A program made the position numbers and the translations under genes. Shown in pieces: positions 1 to 13,925 of a stretch of 64,000 bases of DNA (the first letter of the stretch is position 1; the number at the start of each line of letters is the position of its first letter). The notes under the pieces are model-generated. The model was not told the origin of the DNA and did no database searches. It was given only the letters and a program-made list of their open reading frames with translations. Origin of the DNA: Isoperla grammatica (taxonomy: Eukaryota > Arthropoda > Insecta > Plecoptera > Perlodidae); the NCBI GenBank assembly GCA_945910005.1, contig OX246741.1, forward strand, positions 3,183,946 to 3,247,945, written 5' to 3'.

Positions 1-2525
1 CAACGCATATAATAGCTGAGAAGTAACGAAATATTTTATTGCCTTACGAAATTTGATATCACATTCCGTTATTTCATTTCTCATACCATTTTGATATTCC
101 AACTTTTGCAAAATACTTTTTGTTGTTAAAGAATACTTATCGTTTGTGAATGCATATCCCGTTTAATAACGCTGGATATCTCGTGAGCATCGCAAAGCGA
201 GCCGGGTGACTCTGCAAGTAAACGAGTATTCTCCACGTTATTCTAATAAGTCTTGAGTGAATGAGTCCTCTTCAAGCGAAGACACTCAAGCAATATCGCC
301 CCTCGTTCCCCCAACGTGCAAACAGAAAGAACAAAGAAGACGACAATATTAATACAGATTTTATCTACAGACTGTTGAAAAATCCCTTCTTATGGAGAAC
401 TGACTCATTATGGTTGTAGTACGGCCTCTGAATTCTGTGCAGACTTTTCAAAGGATTTTGATTTGTTCGAAAACATTCAAATTACATCTCAATGTGAAAT
501 GGTTTGGATCATGTTTTGACATGATTGGTCTAAGGGTACGTTTCAATAAGTCGCAGTCGAAGACAGCATGCAGACACAATCAAATTTGCGAGTCCAAAAT
601 AGAAAACAGTATTAATTAAGTGTCTTCGAGTGAAATCGGATATATCTGAAAGGTTTTATCAGTTTTTTTGTATTTTTATTCGTAAAACGATACCATTATA
701 TTTGTGTATGTCGTTTCGATATACCTAGACTACGAAACTCATACAAGTGCGTCCGAGTGCTGTATTCTTTCACACACAATCGTGCATGAACATTGAAACT
801 AAAGCGACAGCTGAAGAAGATACGACACGAGTGGATTCAATCATCAAAAATAAATGTTCTGACCATTTTGACTAACTTATTAAAATAATAGGTTTTTTGT
901 ACACATTTTTTCAACTTTTTACTTGCGTAATTTCACAATTTATTTCGTAACATTCATATTTTTGGTCTGTAAATTACACCTTCTGACTCCCTTGCATTTT
1001 TCATTAAATTTAATGCAAAAAAATCTGTCTGTATTCAATTTTCTGTTTCACGAACTTGAATCCACACACCCTTATATCTTCGACTGTACATACACTTAAA
1101 GTAGAGACACTTCAAATTGGCGTCGCCTCCTCTGGCAAAAAAAATCCTGCGTACGCCCATGTATAGATATTATCTACCATATAATTGTACTCTGTTTTAT
1201 ACATTTTAAAATGTACTGCAGGGTTTACTTGAAATTTCAAATGGAATAAATAAAATGTACGCTTACGAAGCTTCGCATTCCACAGTTTCATCAAGATCCA
1301 TCAAGAGATATTTGTTTTGAAACATCCGCGGGCAGAAAGATGAAATAAAACGCGAGACGAGCGCGAAGAAAATTCATTTTAATCGTTTACCAAGAAAGAA
1401 CTCGGACGCCAAAATTAGAAAAATAAAAGAATATCTCTCTCCAGCTGCAAGATGGGGTTGTACTACATATATCCAGCCTTCCAGCAAGAGCTCGGAACTT
1501 TTTAATACTTCCATTTGTAAAACGCTTGTGGCGGTGATTCGTGGGCGGGGTACATTGGGTGCGTTCTGAAATGTTCATCAATAATTTCGTTGCACAAACA
1601 TCCTCACTCCATCGTACCCTCCCGATTCACACAGACAAGGCCACGCTGTCTACTCACCATTGCACGGCACATTACAAAACTTTGGTTCATTTGAAAAACA
1701 AAAATATTTTTTGAAACAAATAATAACCTCAACACAGAACAGTAAATTCTATAGAGGATACATATTTTGTTTACTTTATGACAGGTTTAAAGGATTTTAA
1801 AGAAATGTTAACCTACAGAAATAGGAAATACCGCAGGGCAGGTCGATATAAGATTATTTTGTCGTATTAGAGCTGCCTATTCAATGTATTGTATTATTTT
1901 TACCTATCTCGTCGAAAACTCCTTTCTTTTGAATAAAAAATCTACGAATCTCTTCAAACCGACTGAAAATAAAAATTGAATCGCGCCACTTGAATTAATT
2001 TTGCATTCTCAGAGAAAGTGGGGTAAGGGCGGCATGGCACTCTCAAGATTAGGGGTGAGTGAGGTAGTAATCGTTGCTAACCTGCAGCGCCGCCCTCAGC
2101 AATAAGCGGAAGACTCACAGAGGCAGAATTAAGACACAAGATCAAATTAATTCTAAAGCGAACCTTCAAAGCTTTTAAAGAGCATTTACCAGTCCAGTAC
2201 CTAATCAACGAAATACGAACGTAATTTGATTTTGTTGCAGGATTACAGCTACGAAAAGTAATTTCGTTTTCGCGACGTCTTTGTTGCAATTCAATAACTA
2301 CATGTTTTTGTTAATTTTATAACGAATTGAATTTCATATCAATAATTTTATTCAATCATTTCTCCCGTTGTTACTGGATCTTTTGAACTAATGAGTGGTG
2401 TTTATTGTTGTATCACATATACATATTGAATTCAATATGTATTGTGAATGTTGTTCAATTTAATACATTTTTAGTGTACCTGAAGACGAGCAGGTACTTT
2501 GTACCATTCTTTGGACCGTCATAAA
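1..2525. other. non-coding AT-rich tract
   Basis: Only short open frames without family resemblance; no RNA gene or repeat recognised. Confidence 0.6.
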
Positions 2526-2590
2526 GTGTGTGCGTGTGCGTGTGCGTGTGCGTGTGCGTGTGCGTGTGCGTGTGCGTGTGCGTGTGCGTG
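2526..2590. repeat. GTGCGT hexanucleotide microsatellite
   Basis: About ten units of GTGCGT. The open frame through it (Arg-Val repeats) is a by-product. Confidence 0.95.
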
Positions 2591-5500
2591 CCTGTTCCAG
2601 TCATTATAGACAGACATATATCAATGCTGTTTTTATAGATGCTGTCATTCGTTTTACTGTAGGAAATATTCTAGATAAATTAATTGTTTCCTTTCTTCAT
2701 AATTTAATGCTGAAAACAACAAGACATCTGCGTTCCGGTTTTTATTTTTTACTTTTTATTTAAAATAATAAATAATATCCGGTATATGCGGGTGACGTTG
2801 AATTATTGAAAATCCAAAAAAGCAAAAAACGTTTTCGTGGATGTAAATGGTAGTTTCTCACCTGCTTCACGCCGTGACCTATCTAGCAATCAAAACACCT
2901 TTCATGTTATTTAACTTGTCTGAAGACCGACAAGGCTCTTTTTTCAAACTTTTTACCTCATGATACATGATGTTTTTTTTTATTAAATAGCCGTATCCTT
3001 TATGTTTTGTATTACTTACAAATGTTGAGCTGACTCGGGTAATTTTATACACACTGTATCTAATTTGTATTGTTTAAAATTTAAATAAGTTGATTCGTGT
3101 AAACTTGTGTAAAGGTGTTTCATAGTAATGTATAAGAAAAAACAGTTGAAAAACTGGAATCAAGTAGTTTTTACAGATCGCTTTTGTATAGTTTCCATGC
3201 TCTAGAAATACAAATTAAACCACTGACACAAAATATGGTATCGAGATAAAATTCTGTTTGTTTTTAAGACACATAAGATTGTTGGGATTGTTGGGATGGT
3301 GTGAGTGTGCGTTAGGAAAATATGTCAAGTGGAAAGAAAAGAGTCTGAGCTTAATTTTAATTGGAAACTAAAACCCGACTTTAAGCTGTCTAAAAGGGAA
3401 ACTGACAAATAAACAAGATACTGAATGTGTCTCCACGCAGACTTTATTAGCAAATCACAAGCGAAGTTTTTGATACTTTCATGAACTTCTCCAATTGACC
3501 AAACTATAATAATGTAATATAATGTGATGTGTAAGTGTAATGTTCCCTCAGGATGTGACGGTTATTTTGAAAGCTAATTAAAGAATGAATAATGAATTGG
3601 TTTTCAAAATAACAACTGTATACATTGACCTATTTGAAATATTCTTAGTTCAGTGTGTTTAGTTTTTATGAAACTAAATGTCGGTTACTAAATTTAACCA
3701 CTTTTTTAGGCCTTTCATTTTGCGCGGTCTTAATAACCGAGACTCGAACTCGGTCCCTTGAGTCCAAGGCCAAACACTGACCTCGACGTCGACTCTCGTA
3801 TTGGAGGACCCAGCTCAGTCCGGAGTGACAACGGTTTACTTTATTACCCAACCCCCGCGCACAAAGCAAGGTGAACTGTGGGAGGAAATAGAAACACCTG
3901 CCTTCTTTACATTCCAACAGTGTCTGGGTCGTGACATGCACAGTGCACAGTGCACCCGGCATAGTGTTGTTTATGTGTGACATTGATTTGTTTCCGCCTA
4001 CCACCCCCGCTGCCACCCCCCGTAGCTCCACATTGCAAACCTTGGACAATCTGATAAAACGTAAACAAAAATAAAAGGTGCATTTTCATCGCAGATTGTA
4101 TAATGTATAGATCAAGGGTAAAGTCGTAAAATTTGGGTAGCAAAAAATGAAAGTTTTTACGCCTCCCACATTTGACCCCATGAGGGACCCCACTTCAATT
4201 TTAAACTCTGAACAAAAACACGTTTGTGACAGATTATAAGTATTGAATGTCAGTATAGGGGTAGCGAAATTAATTTCCGGATTTTTTGGAGTCTTGTGTA
4301 GTTTCAAGATATGAGTTAGGTAATACCCAATTTTCAGGATAAATGCTGACATAATAATACATTAATACATGCAATGGAATGTAAAAAGCTAAAAGAAGAC
4401 CAAAATCCCTCCCCCCCCCCCCTCCCTCCTCCTATAATCGAAACTACAAAACAAAACTTCATAGAAACAGTGAACATTAAATATTCAAAAATTTAAAATA
4501 ATAATAATAATAATAATATTAATGATAATTACTATTATTTTATAATAATGGATTATATTCTCGTAAAGTACACTGAATACAAAAATTGTAATGATATTCT
4601 CACGAACTTACAGTCTTGCCATGAATGACGACAAAAAGTCAAGAAGGCAAAGTGAATGGCTAGACTGTGGCCACGCTCGCACGCAGAATGATCTGAGAAG
4701 CAAAACAAAAGACGATCGAGCCGCGCCGATAAGAACTCCTCGTCGTACGGATATGTTTTTGTTAATTAGAACACGGCAAGATGAAGCTGTGAATGTGATT
4801 AGAGTTTCCCGAGAACAAAAACACCGAACGTGGGCGGGATATTAAGATCTGCTCGCTGGTTCCCTTCTTAATGTGACTCTTGCGTTGGAACATTTTAAAT
4901 GCGTTTCTTGTTAGACTAATTGTTACAGAATACCTTCAAATCTCGGGGTAATGACTTACAAGATGGTCGGTGAAGCTGAGAGCCATGGGATCGTAATGTA
5001 ACCCCCGCGGGGGGAGGGGGGGGGGGGAGGGGCATGTGTAATAGAGGCCCCTTGGTAGACAATTTCATTTCTTTCGAGTACTGCAAGTTTATGTAAGTTT
5101 AGTATATATAAAGTTAGTTATTTTCCTTGTCGTCTTCTCTTGTCGTATTGTCGCAAATATATGAACTTATTGTGAATCTATTTATTTGTGGTTGGTAATG
5201 TTAATGACTTAAAACGTACAAAATGGTTTTTTTAATTTTCATAACTCAAAACCTTTCCTGCGAAGCGTGCAGTTTAAGAAATTATACAGTGTGTGTTTAA
5301 TGTGTTTTAGGGTTCATATGTTCATAAGACATAACTGACTGAGCTGAGGATTTTAATGACATTGTAACAAGGTAATATCTAAGTTTATTATTTAAAAAAA
5401 AACTGCAAAAATAGTTGGTGCGGACGAATGATAAAGTGTACTTCAAATAAATCTAGGCGATTCGATCGATGCATCAAGAATGGAGACCAGGAATGTTTTC

Positions 5501-8500
5501 TACCCATCACAAACAAATCTCTGGATCCATCATAATATCTTTTATATTCAGCATTGTTGAGGACGCATCGTGGTCACGCATTGTTAGAAAGAGCCAGGCC
5601 AAGCCACGCGTCTTTGTGTGAGCCGAATTCCTCGTCGGTCTTTTGTCATCGTCTTTTCTTACCCTGGACCAGATCTGAAATCGAACAAGTGTCACTTTGG
5701 ATTTACACCGTCTTCTCAAGTGGGTCTCTAAAGTCTACAATCCATCTTACAAATCGGACCGAATTGGAGCATTGTTGTTTTAAAGCTCACAATTCCAACC
5801 TTTGTGTGAGACTGACCAAATACTCAGTGTTCGTTTTATATGGCTGTTTGTCACCGCTAATGCTCGCAATTTTACGCTCCAATACACAAAGTGTATTCTT
5901 GTGACTGCGTCTGTTGAAAATAAACAAGATTTTGATTTGCGATAAGTTTTTCGCATTCTTCATTGCTGTATTAACATTATTTACAATGCAACTTGTATTC
6001 CAGTTTAAGGTAGCACTTGTTTATTCTTGCATCGAAACTTTCTTCATAGGGGATGAAAATTCTCTCCCCCTCAGACCCGCACCTTGCACTTCGCAATTGT
6101 AATAAATAACATAGCCTTGCTTTGAAGTTAATTTATACTGTAATTTTGGGAATTGTATATAATTTTGTACAATAGTATATTGTATTTTCTTCTGTTGAAG
6201 TAAACGGGCTGTAATAAATATCTTGGACTGTAAAAGAATGCAAACAAACAACAAAGTGACAGTCTGGCGCCCACAGCTCCAATGAAATCACCATGAGTGG
6301 CGCCCAATATGTTAGGGAATGACATAAAAGTGTAGGAAGGTGTCAGCCCACCTGCCATGCGCCGTGGATTGATGGCTGGGCAGGTAGGGGCAGCGACCTG
6401 CAGCCATTAAGTCAGCGGGGGCGACCAAACAACAACAGGCGTCATTAGAAAACAATGTTCTGCTTTTTGGAAATTCATGGGAATGTCGAAAAATTCCAAG
6501 CGCTTCAAAATGTTGCAAATTGATGATGTTATTAATGTTAGCTGAATTGAATAATCCTCTACTTGAACTCGGTTGCTTTAGAAGAAATTTATGGGCGCCG
6601 CCATCTTACAATTTGACACCATTGAAGCAACTGACATCACATCCGGACGACAACAATGTAGTAAATGAATTGAACTGACAGATAAACAACCGGCTGTCAA
6701 AATAATAAAATTGCAACGTTATGAAGAAAGACAAATGTATCAATAGAATTGCTGGCCAGTTAAAACTTGCATTTCTCTTTGCGGCTTCAAAGTAAAAGGC
6801 GCCACATCGTACGTACGGTGGTTTATGATATCGGTGCACATTTACTGGTAATTGTGTTACCTGACATAATTACCCTCCGGGTCTTCTTTATTTTATATTA
6901 CAAATGAATAAACCCCACCACTTTTCCTCCCCATTTCCACATCAAAATTGACAACATTTGCCCCATTGTGGGCTATTACGAGTACGCGTACGTCCCATGT
7001 TGTAGTGAATGAACTGAAGCGGAACACTCAGTGAATCAATAGAAAATCATGCGGCGTGGGTTGGGGGGGAGGGGGAGGGGGGGCTGTGGGACGTGCCTGG
7101 TCGTCTGGAAGTATTGTGTGATGAGAAATAATGACCCCCCTCCAACCCATCAGCCACGCTCCGTACCAGAAATTGTCTCATAATACTCCAGACTTCTCCC
7201 ATGACAAAAACCCGCTTCATCCGGACGGAGACCTATCAGAACACATAGATTCTTCTCAATTTCAACTCGTCATAACATTGTTGTCGCCTTCTTTTGTTTG
7301 CCAGTGCCGCCTTGACGGTGGCGCAGCCGAAGCGTTTCCTGAATGTCTGATGCCGGACTTCCGGCCGAGTGCACGTCAATGCCATCTCGTGGCGCTCGTG
7401 CGAACTACGCCGTTTCTTGAACCGCCATTGACGAACTCGTTAGTTACACTTGGGTGAGTTGGACGGGCGTCTTATCATAGTCTAGTATTCGCAATGGAAT
7501 CCGGCCGGTATAGATGTGCATGGTTACCATGGTAGAGCGTTGGAGAGAGGACAGGGGTTGACGTTGCCACGGAGGAATATGCACTGATGAAAAGTGCCGG
7601 AACAGCAGTGATCATTCTCCCCCCCCCTCACTCCCCCTATTACAAGAGCGTTAAAGAGCAATAAGGTGCAATTTGTTGTGTCCAGCAAACATTTTGAAGA
7701 CTCTTATTAAAACAAACTCTTACTAAACCACTTTTTCGCGGACGGACTTGGTTTAAAAGCTTATTAGTTTTTGACTTCTTTGATTTTATGGTTTATCAGA
7801 GGTACCTATACTTATTCGTATAGGTACATTGTTATCAGTTTTATTTTATTTCTGATATTTTAAAACATACAGAAGTTAGAAACCGCTATAATTTGTTGAT
7901 GTGTATTAATTAAAAGAGCCGGAGAGCTCCGGTACTAAAAGAAGCACCATCTCATCACTGCGAACCACGCCGAAACGTACCAGGCTTGTTTATGAGATCT
8001 CAGCCGGCACAACTCCAGGAATGCGACGCGTGGAACCTCGTAGGTGTGACCAGAGATATTTCACTGCGTGCGTGAGACATGGTCTTTGTAAACCAACGGT
8101 GCCGTTGCTAGGGTAATATAATTACCAGGATATTAATGGGGGAAATGCAGGGGACGTTTTTCTTGAAGGAGAAAATTGTTGAAGCGTTAATTTTCTGTAA
8201 GTGCCCAGAAACTTCTGGGATAGAATTTACTATGACCGTGGAGTATGCTATGAATTTACACTCGTAGATGGATTACAATGGTTTCTTTCGACTATGGCAA
8301 AATATGTATATTTAGAACTATAGAATTAAACCAATTCAAATATTTGTTGTAGTAGGGATTGTTTTGCACGTAAATGTTTTGCTTTTGATTCTTTTTTTTT
8401 GGGGGGGGGGGGGGGGGGATGTTATAGTATTTTATATGTTGCACTAGATTTGTGTAGGCTACACGATACACAATATTAGGGAAACAACTAAACACTTAAA

Positions 8501-9915
8501 CAAACGAAGACCAGAGTGAAAATCAGAATGTTTTCTTTTAAACAGAGAGTTATAATCTAGTTTTCAAATTAGGGTGTCAGGCATCCACATGTTTCATGGC
8601 AGTCAATATAGTTTCACAGTCAAAACTATTCATGTGTTGCGTCGGAGCAGGCTTGTGATCGTAGTCACACAGCACGATAACTCTCAGCAATAAAACAAAA
8701 AAATAGCCTTTCAAACTGTGACACGAAAGTTCATAGACACAAACAAGAAACAAATCCATCGGCTTTCACTTGACAATGTTAATTGTTGTGATGGCAAATC
8801 TCGTGCTCTGTGTTTTTAAACACAAGAACAGACATGAAGATAATTTCTAAATGGTCCACTCGAGTCCACGGTATGTTTTACTTGCAAACCATGAATAAAC
8901 CAGACTCCTGAAAGTGTAGACAAAGCCTTTCATTCTCACGGCCGCCCCAACAGCCACGGTTTCCCAGTGTTGTGTTTTTATTAATCTAGATGTCCACCCT
9001 CATCCTCTTCCACCAAGTCTAAGTCAATTCAGACACGAACAAACCCCTTTCGCTTTTTGCACTCAACTTACCCCGACACGTTTTGCGTTGTACAGTTAAC
9101 AGACCTGCATTATGTCGTAAAGGGTTTCAGGGAATGTGCATTACTCGTAATATAACGTGGAACGCACACGACGCCCCCCTCCCCCCCCCCCCCCCCATCA
9201 CGCACACTTTCACTCCGCTCCGCCATTTTTACCCTCTTCCGCTACTCGATGGAGTAATGAAGCATCACTTACTCGCTTTGCTCCTTTGTGACGCTGGGTC
9301 GGGGGGGGGGGGGGGAGGGGGTCTTTTTGACGCGGCACGCGGAAGTCGCAAAACCACCCCTGCGAATCACCAGCAGAAATCACCCCTTGTGTCATCGTGG
9401 GTGACATCGTGGACCCCCCCCCCCTCTCCACCCCCTCCCACCCCCACTTCGCAGTGTATACCAGCGAGTCGTTCTATCTAGGAGGTGAGATTGATGTTTA
9501 TTGCGTAGTCTTTTGAAGCTCCCCCCCCCCCACCACACCCCTTTACGAGACTACTACATCTGTTTACCATTATCATTATTTTTTATGGAGTTGTCTCTTC
9601 TCTACCCAGCGTACGAACAGTGGATACGACAGAAGTCCTCCTCGCAAGCGTCATTGCATGTGATATAGAAGGTGTTTCTCATTGGAAATATTATGCTCTT
9701 TATTTTCGCATTTTGAAAACATCGAAATCTCATAAAATTGTTATAACTACAAAGAAGTAAGACTGGGCGCTTCCGTAGGGAGACGCCCCCATTGCTGTAA
9801 ACATACAGGGGTTAAACTTTAGAAAATACGAGTTCCGATTCCATTTCGATTACAAACTAGTTTTTAGTTTTATTACAAACAACCACCTATTCAACTGATT
9901 TACAAAGAATTACAC
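2591..9915. other. non-coding tract with G/C homopolymer runs
   Basis: Apart from the tRNA-like head at 3700, it holds several poly-G/poly-C runs and a GC-richer stretch at 6340-6610 with E-box-like and YY1-like motifs. No coding exon recognised. Confidence 0.6.
3700..3800 (-). repeat. tRNA-derived SINE head (second family)
   Basis: The reverse strand reads GTCAGTGTTTGGCCTTGG, then a box B-like GAGTTCGAGTCTCGG. There is no acceptor stem, so it is not a functional tRNA gene. Confidence 0.5.
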
Positions 9916-10079
<164 letters not shown>

Positions 10080-10709
10080 CGCTCAAAAATATCGAATAAG
10101 AAGATATAACAACACATCAATTTGAACAAAAATTACAACTAGAATTATCAAACAAAATTTTCTGCAACTATGAATATAATAATTAATCTTTAGGCCCATT
10201 TGTTATTACATTTGAATGTTACTCGAGTTTTACCAACGCTTGCGTCCATGACCAAACTTCCACATGGTAAATAACCCCCCCTCGCCCCCCCCCCCCCCCC
10301 CCACTTCAAACACTTTACCAACGAGTTTTATATACAGCGCTGAGAAATCTTGTTATTGCAATATACTATGTAGTGTTGAAGATTCTTCCCTGTCTGTCGG
10401 CCCATCTAACTCGCTGTCGCTGTCACTCACTATAGACTCGATGTAATTTAACGCGATCAGCTCTACGAGAGATTGACACGATGAATCATCGTATTCAGAT
10501 GAGGGTTGGGTGACGCGTGGGGGGGGGGGAGGGGGGGGGGGGTACGTGGTCACGTGATCGAGGACGAGCTACATTCTTATCGTCAGGTCGTCACACCAGA
10601 GACAAAATGATGTTCGAAGGTACGCAGTAGTAATTGAAATGATAATAATCATTTTTCGTACGAACATATCAGCATAAGCATAATAGTTTTGTACTAAAGT
10701 GGTTTTACA

Positions 10710-10840
10710 GTAACCTTCTGAATGCTGGATGACGTTATATATGAGTGCGTTTAGCCAATCAGCGGGTGGCTTTTCCAGATACTGGTATTTGGTTGGCCAA
10801 TGCCTCAAATCATCTATTTGGTCAGCAGCCACAAGGTTGC
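10710..10840. mobile_element. CCAAT-box inverted-repeat MITE, copy 1
   Basis: The left arm begins AACCTTCTGAATGCTGGATG and holds AGCCAATCAGCGG. The right arm, reverse-complemented, begins AACCTTGTGGCTGCTGA and holds GGCATTGGCCAACC. It shares AGCCAATCAGCGG and TTTGGTTGGCCAATGCCTCA with the copy at 18431. Confidence 0.75.
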
Positions 10841-13189
10841 TTTGCCTTAGCTAGCTCAGTTTTTTTCTTCTAAATTTACTCCTTCCGCCACCATTGTCGC
10901 TGCCGCTCTTGTGGTGTGCAAGAGATTCTACTTTATAGTCCCAACGCAAGGCATAGCAGTTCACTCCTACTTGGGCATAGTTCGTTTTGTTGTAAGCCAA
11001 GTAATGCAATATACTGTTCATATTCGCCAGTTGGTCCAGTTATTCGTTTGTTCAAAAAGTAACAAGACTGACTTCGTGTTTAACATCTCTTTCCAACATG
11101 TTAATCTTTTGGGTAACTTCCAATTGGATTTGCCTTTTCTTATTTTCATGAAATTTCGTTTACTCCAGGGACCACTTTCCAATTAGCGTTTCGTTTTTCG
11201 GATTACTTTTTTTTTGTCAAATTGAGTTTGAAAATGGCGTGTTGATCTTTTGAACCAAAACTCGTAAGGTTATAAAGGTAGGCACGCTCGGCTTTTTGAA
11301 GGGAGAAATCTGGAATTAATTCCGGGCGAATTGACTGCGAAGATTCCTTTGTTCGCGTGGGGCTGTCTACAGTTAGAGACGCGAAAAATGCACCAATATT
11401 TTTTTGGCACAAGAGTTTTATAAGAGAGATAAATTATCACATAACGTTCTTTGATTTTAGTTGTATTGTTTGGTAGAGCATAATCATATCCATTTATCAT
11501 GATAAAAATAGTAATTTAAAGTATATCCGGTACTAAAATCCTTATTTTTCCCGCCACAGGTTTTTTGCCCGTGACTATATAAGCCATTTCCCTTTATCCA
11601 CCCATTCTATTGTATAGCTCCACTTCCACTTCCACATCAATTCAGATTTCCTAATTTTCTTGAAATTTAATTATGGACGTCAAATTCAAATCATACAAAG
11701 GGTGAAATTGGAGTGCACCATCGAAATGGAAGATCCCTTGATTGAGGCGAAACACAGGGCTAGAAAATAAAATTCCTGTTATGCTTTGAATGGGCGAAGA
11801 AAAATGCGCAGGGAAATTTATTCAATTCGAGGATCGAGGCCGAAAAATTGTGACGTGGCGACTTGACTTGTTTGTTTGACCCGTTTTTGTTTGAGTGCCG
11901 GTAATATTTTTAGTCGCGTGCGTTTTTCATGTTTTGGTGAAAAAGTGTTGTTAGTGTAGCAACGAAAAGTAAGTTTGTGTAAGGAAATGTACATATTTAA
12001 TTTTCCGTTTCCCGTTGTTGAACTTTATTCTAAGTTCTAGTACTACAATATCACGCACATGTTATCGCCGAATCTGAAAACAGACAAATTCTTGACTCCA
12101 GATTCCAAATCCGCCAGCACGCCTTGAATTAGTATTTAATTATTAATTTGTTGTGTTGTTTTTGTGTTTAGTGCTTCATGCTTTGTTCTACGGTTGTGTT
12201 CTTCAATCTAATATATTGCATGACCATGGGACCCGACACCTGTGTTATCAATAAAATATAATAAAAACCAAATTATAATACCTTTTTCAAACCAACTGGT
12301 ACAATGTCACAATGTGCAAATTTCAAGCGATGTGTTACACAAAGGACTCCCATCAAACTTGGTTCCCTATCTCGCTCTGTTGGTAAATAAGCCGCCCCTC
12401 TTCCCGAATACATGTGCTTACAACTCAACCCCCCTACTCAAGTAAACCCTATTTCAATAATTACTGTGGGCGGGCCTGCTAGGCAAGGCCTGACCCGACC
12501 CCTTACCCCTTAACTGCCCGTCCTACGCAGTTATGTGTTATATAGCTGAGAATCTACGGACACCGCAAATAGTTTAGCCAACACGTTACAAGTACAAAAT
12601 GTGGACAAAACTGCCAAATCAATAGGAAATTTTTCAAAATTTCTCGGGCTCTGTTCTCAGTTCTCAAACAACTCATAACAATTGGAATATTAGAATATAG
12701 AGTCAAGTTTAATAAATAAATGGCGATCTTGCATCTACAAACTTCAATCAGATCGCCAATGGTGGGAATAGTACCCGCGCCCTCCTGGTAATAATGCTTC
12801 GTCATCTCTGTAGCTATGACGTGTTCGAAGTCATGGGTGCCTTTGTTTAGTTGAAAGGTCGCTCGCTACAATAACCCCTGATTCTGATAACACTAAGCTA
12901 TCGTATTGTAGATAGACTTATCCCTTCACTTCACCTCGACAGACAAGCCAAGCCAACAGACGTCTGTCGAGCTCGCACTACAGCGGGCAAATTGAAATAA
13001 AGGGAAATGCTGCAAAGTAAGAAGCTTTCTTTATAACAAGGAAGATCGATGTTTTTGTCAGTGATAAAAGCGAGGGATGAAGTTGAGATTTTTAAGCTTT
13101 TTATCTGCGCTAATGGTTGTAATATGACAATAGTCCGGCTAGACATGTAATGATGCGTACTGATTCAAGATGTGTATCTAGTGCAGGGG

Positions 13190-13223
13190 TGTACAATGTA
13201 CAATGTACACTGTACAATGTACA
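13190..13223. repeat. TGTACA palindrome cluster
   Basis: Five TGTACA palindromes are packed in about 34 bp, joined by single or paired bases. Confidence 0.8.
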
Positions 13224-13913
13224 CAAGCATTAGTCACACCACACCAACTGAAAGATTGTATTGGATTAGCACAAAAGCGTGAAGGATACATATTGTTAAT
13301 TGTGTCGATATTTTCTCCAAACCCTGTCTGACAAAACGAAGATAGAAAATATTTGAATTCATGTGCTTTGGTTGTACTTTATAAAGACACGCAAAACAGT
13401 AGGCAAATTAATTCTACAAGTATTAATTATATTATTTTTTGCATCTCTAACTATATAAACAAATCATTATTAATCTTATTGAACGAAAGACGAATCAAAT
13501 CAAAACTAAAACGTAACCTATGATAATAGAAACAATATATTGTGTAGACTACTTGATATTATCAAATAATGTTATGGGCCCATTGAATAACGTTCTCTAC
13601 AGAACAACAAATAGCAATTCTATCTCAGCCGTATCGTTCTATACATGCGTAGCTTGTTTACAAAGAAGCAGCGATTATTTAATTTATGAAATACCCCTTT
13701 GAAAGAGTTTCTCGTCGCTATTGCATCATCAACTCTACTGTAGGTGTCTTTATTGCATTTTAGAATTGATATTATTTTGATCAAATAGGGAAATCATTCA
13801 TGTTAAAAACTACTAGCGACTATAAAATGCAAAAGCAAGATATTTTATAACTGTTTACCAATATATATAGCATAACGCTTGTAGCAAAAACATTTTCCTA
13901 AGGTTCTGTAGAA

Positions 13914-13925
13914 TGCGCATGCGCA
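13914..13925. promoter_or_regulatory. perfect NRF-1-type palindrome TGCGCATGCGCA
   Basis: An exact match to the NRF-1/Ewg consensus, followed by about 110 bp of GC-richer sequence including ATGGCGG. No gene was recognised on either side within several kb. Confidence 0.4.

Noticed and set aside
3666..4049. 127-residue minus-strand frame
   Set aside because: It overlaps a tRNA-derived repeat and has no family match.
9083..9481. 132-residue open frame rich in proline and glycine
   Set aside because: It runs through poly-C and poly-G tracts, is low complexity and has no recognisable domain.
11577..11584. TATA box of a gene at 11.6 kb
   Set aside because: TATATAAG is present, but no initiator, donor-linked coding exon or other support was found.
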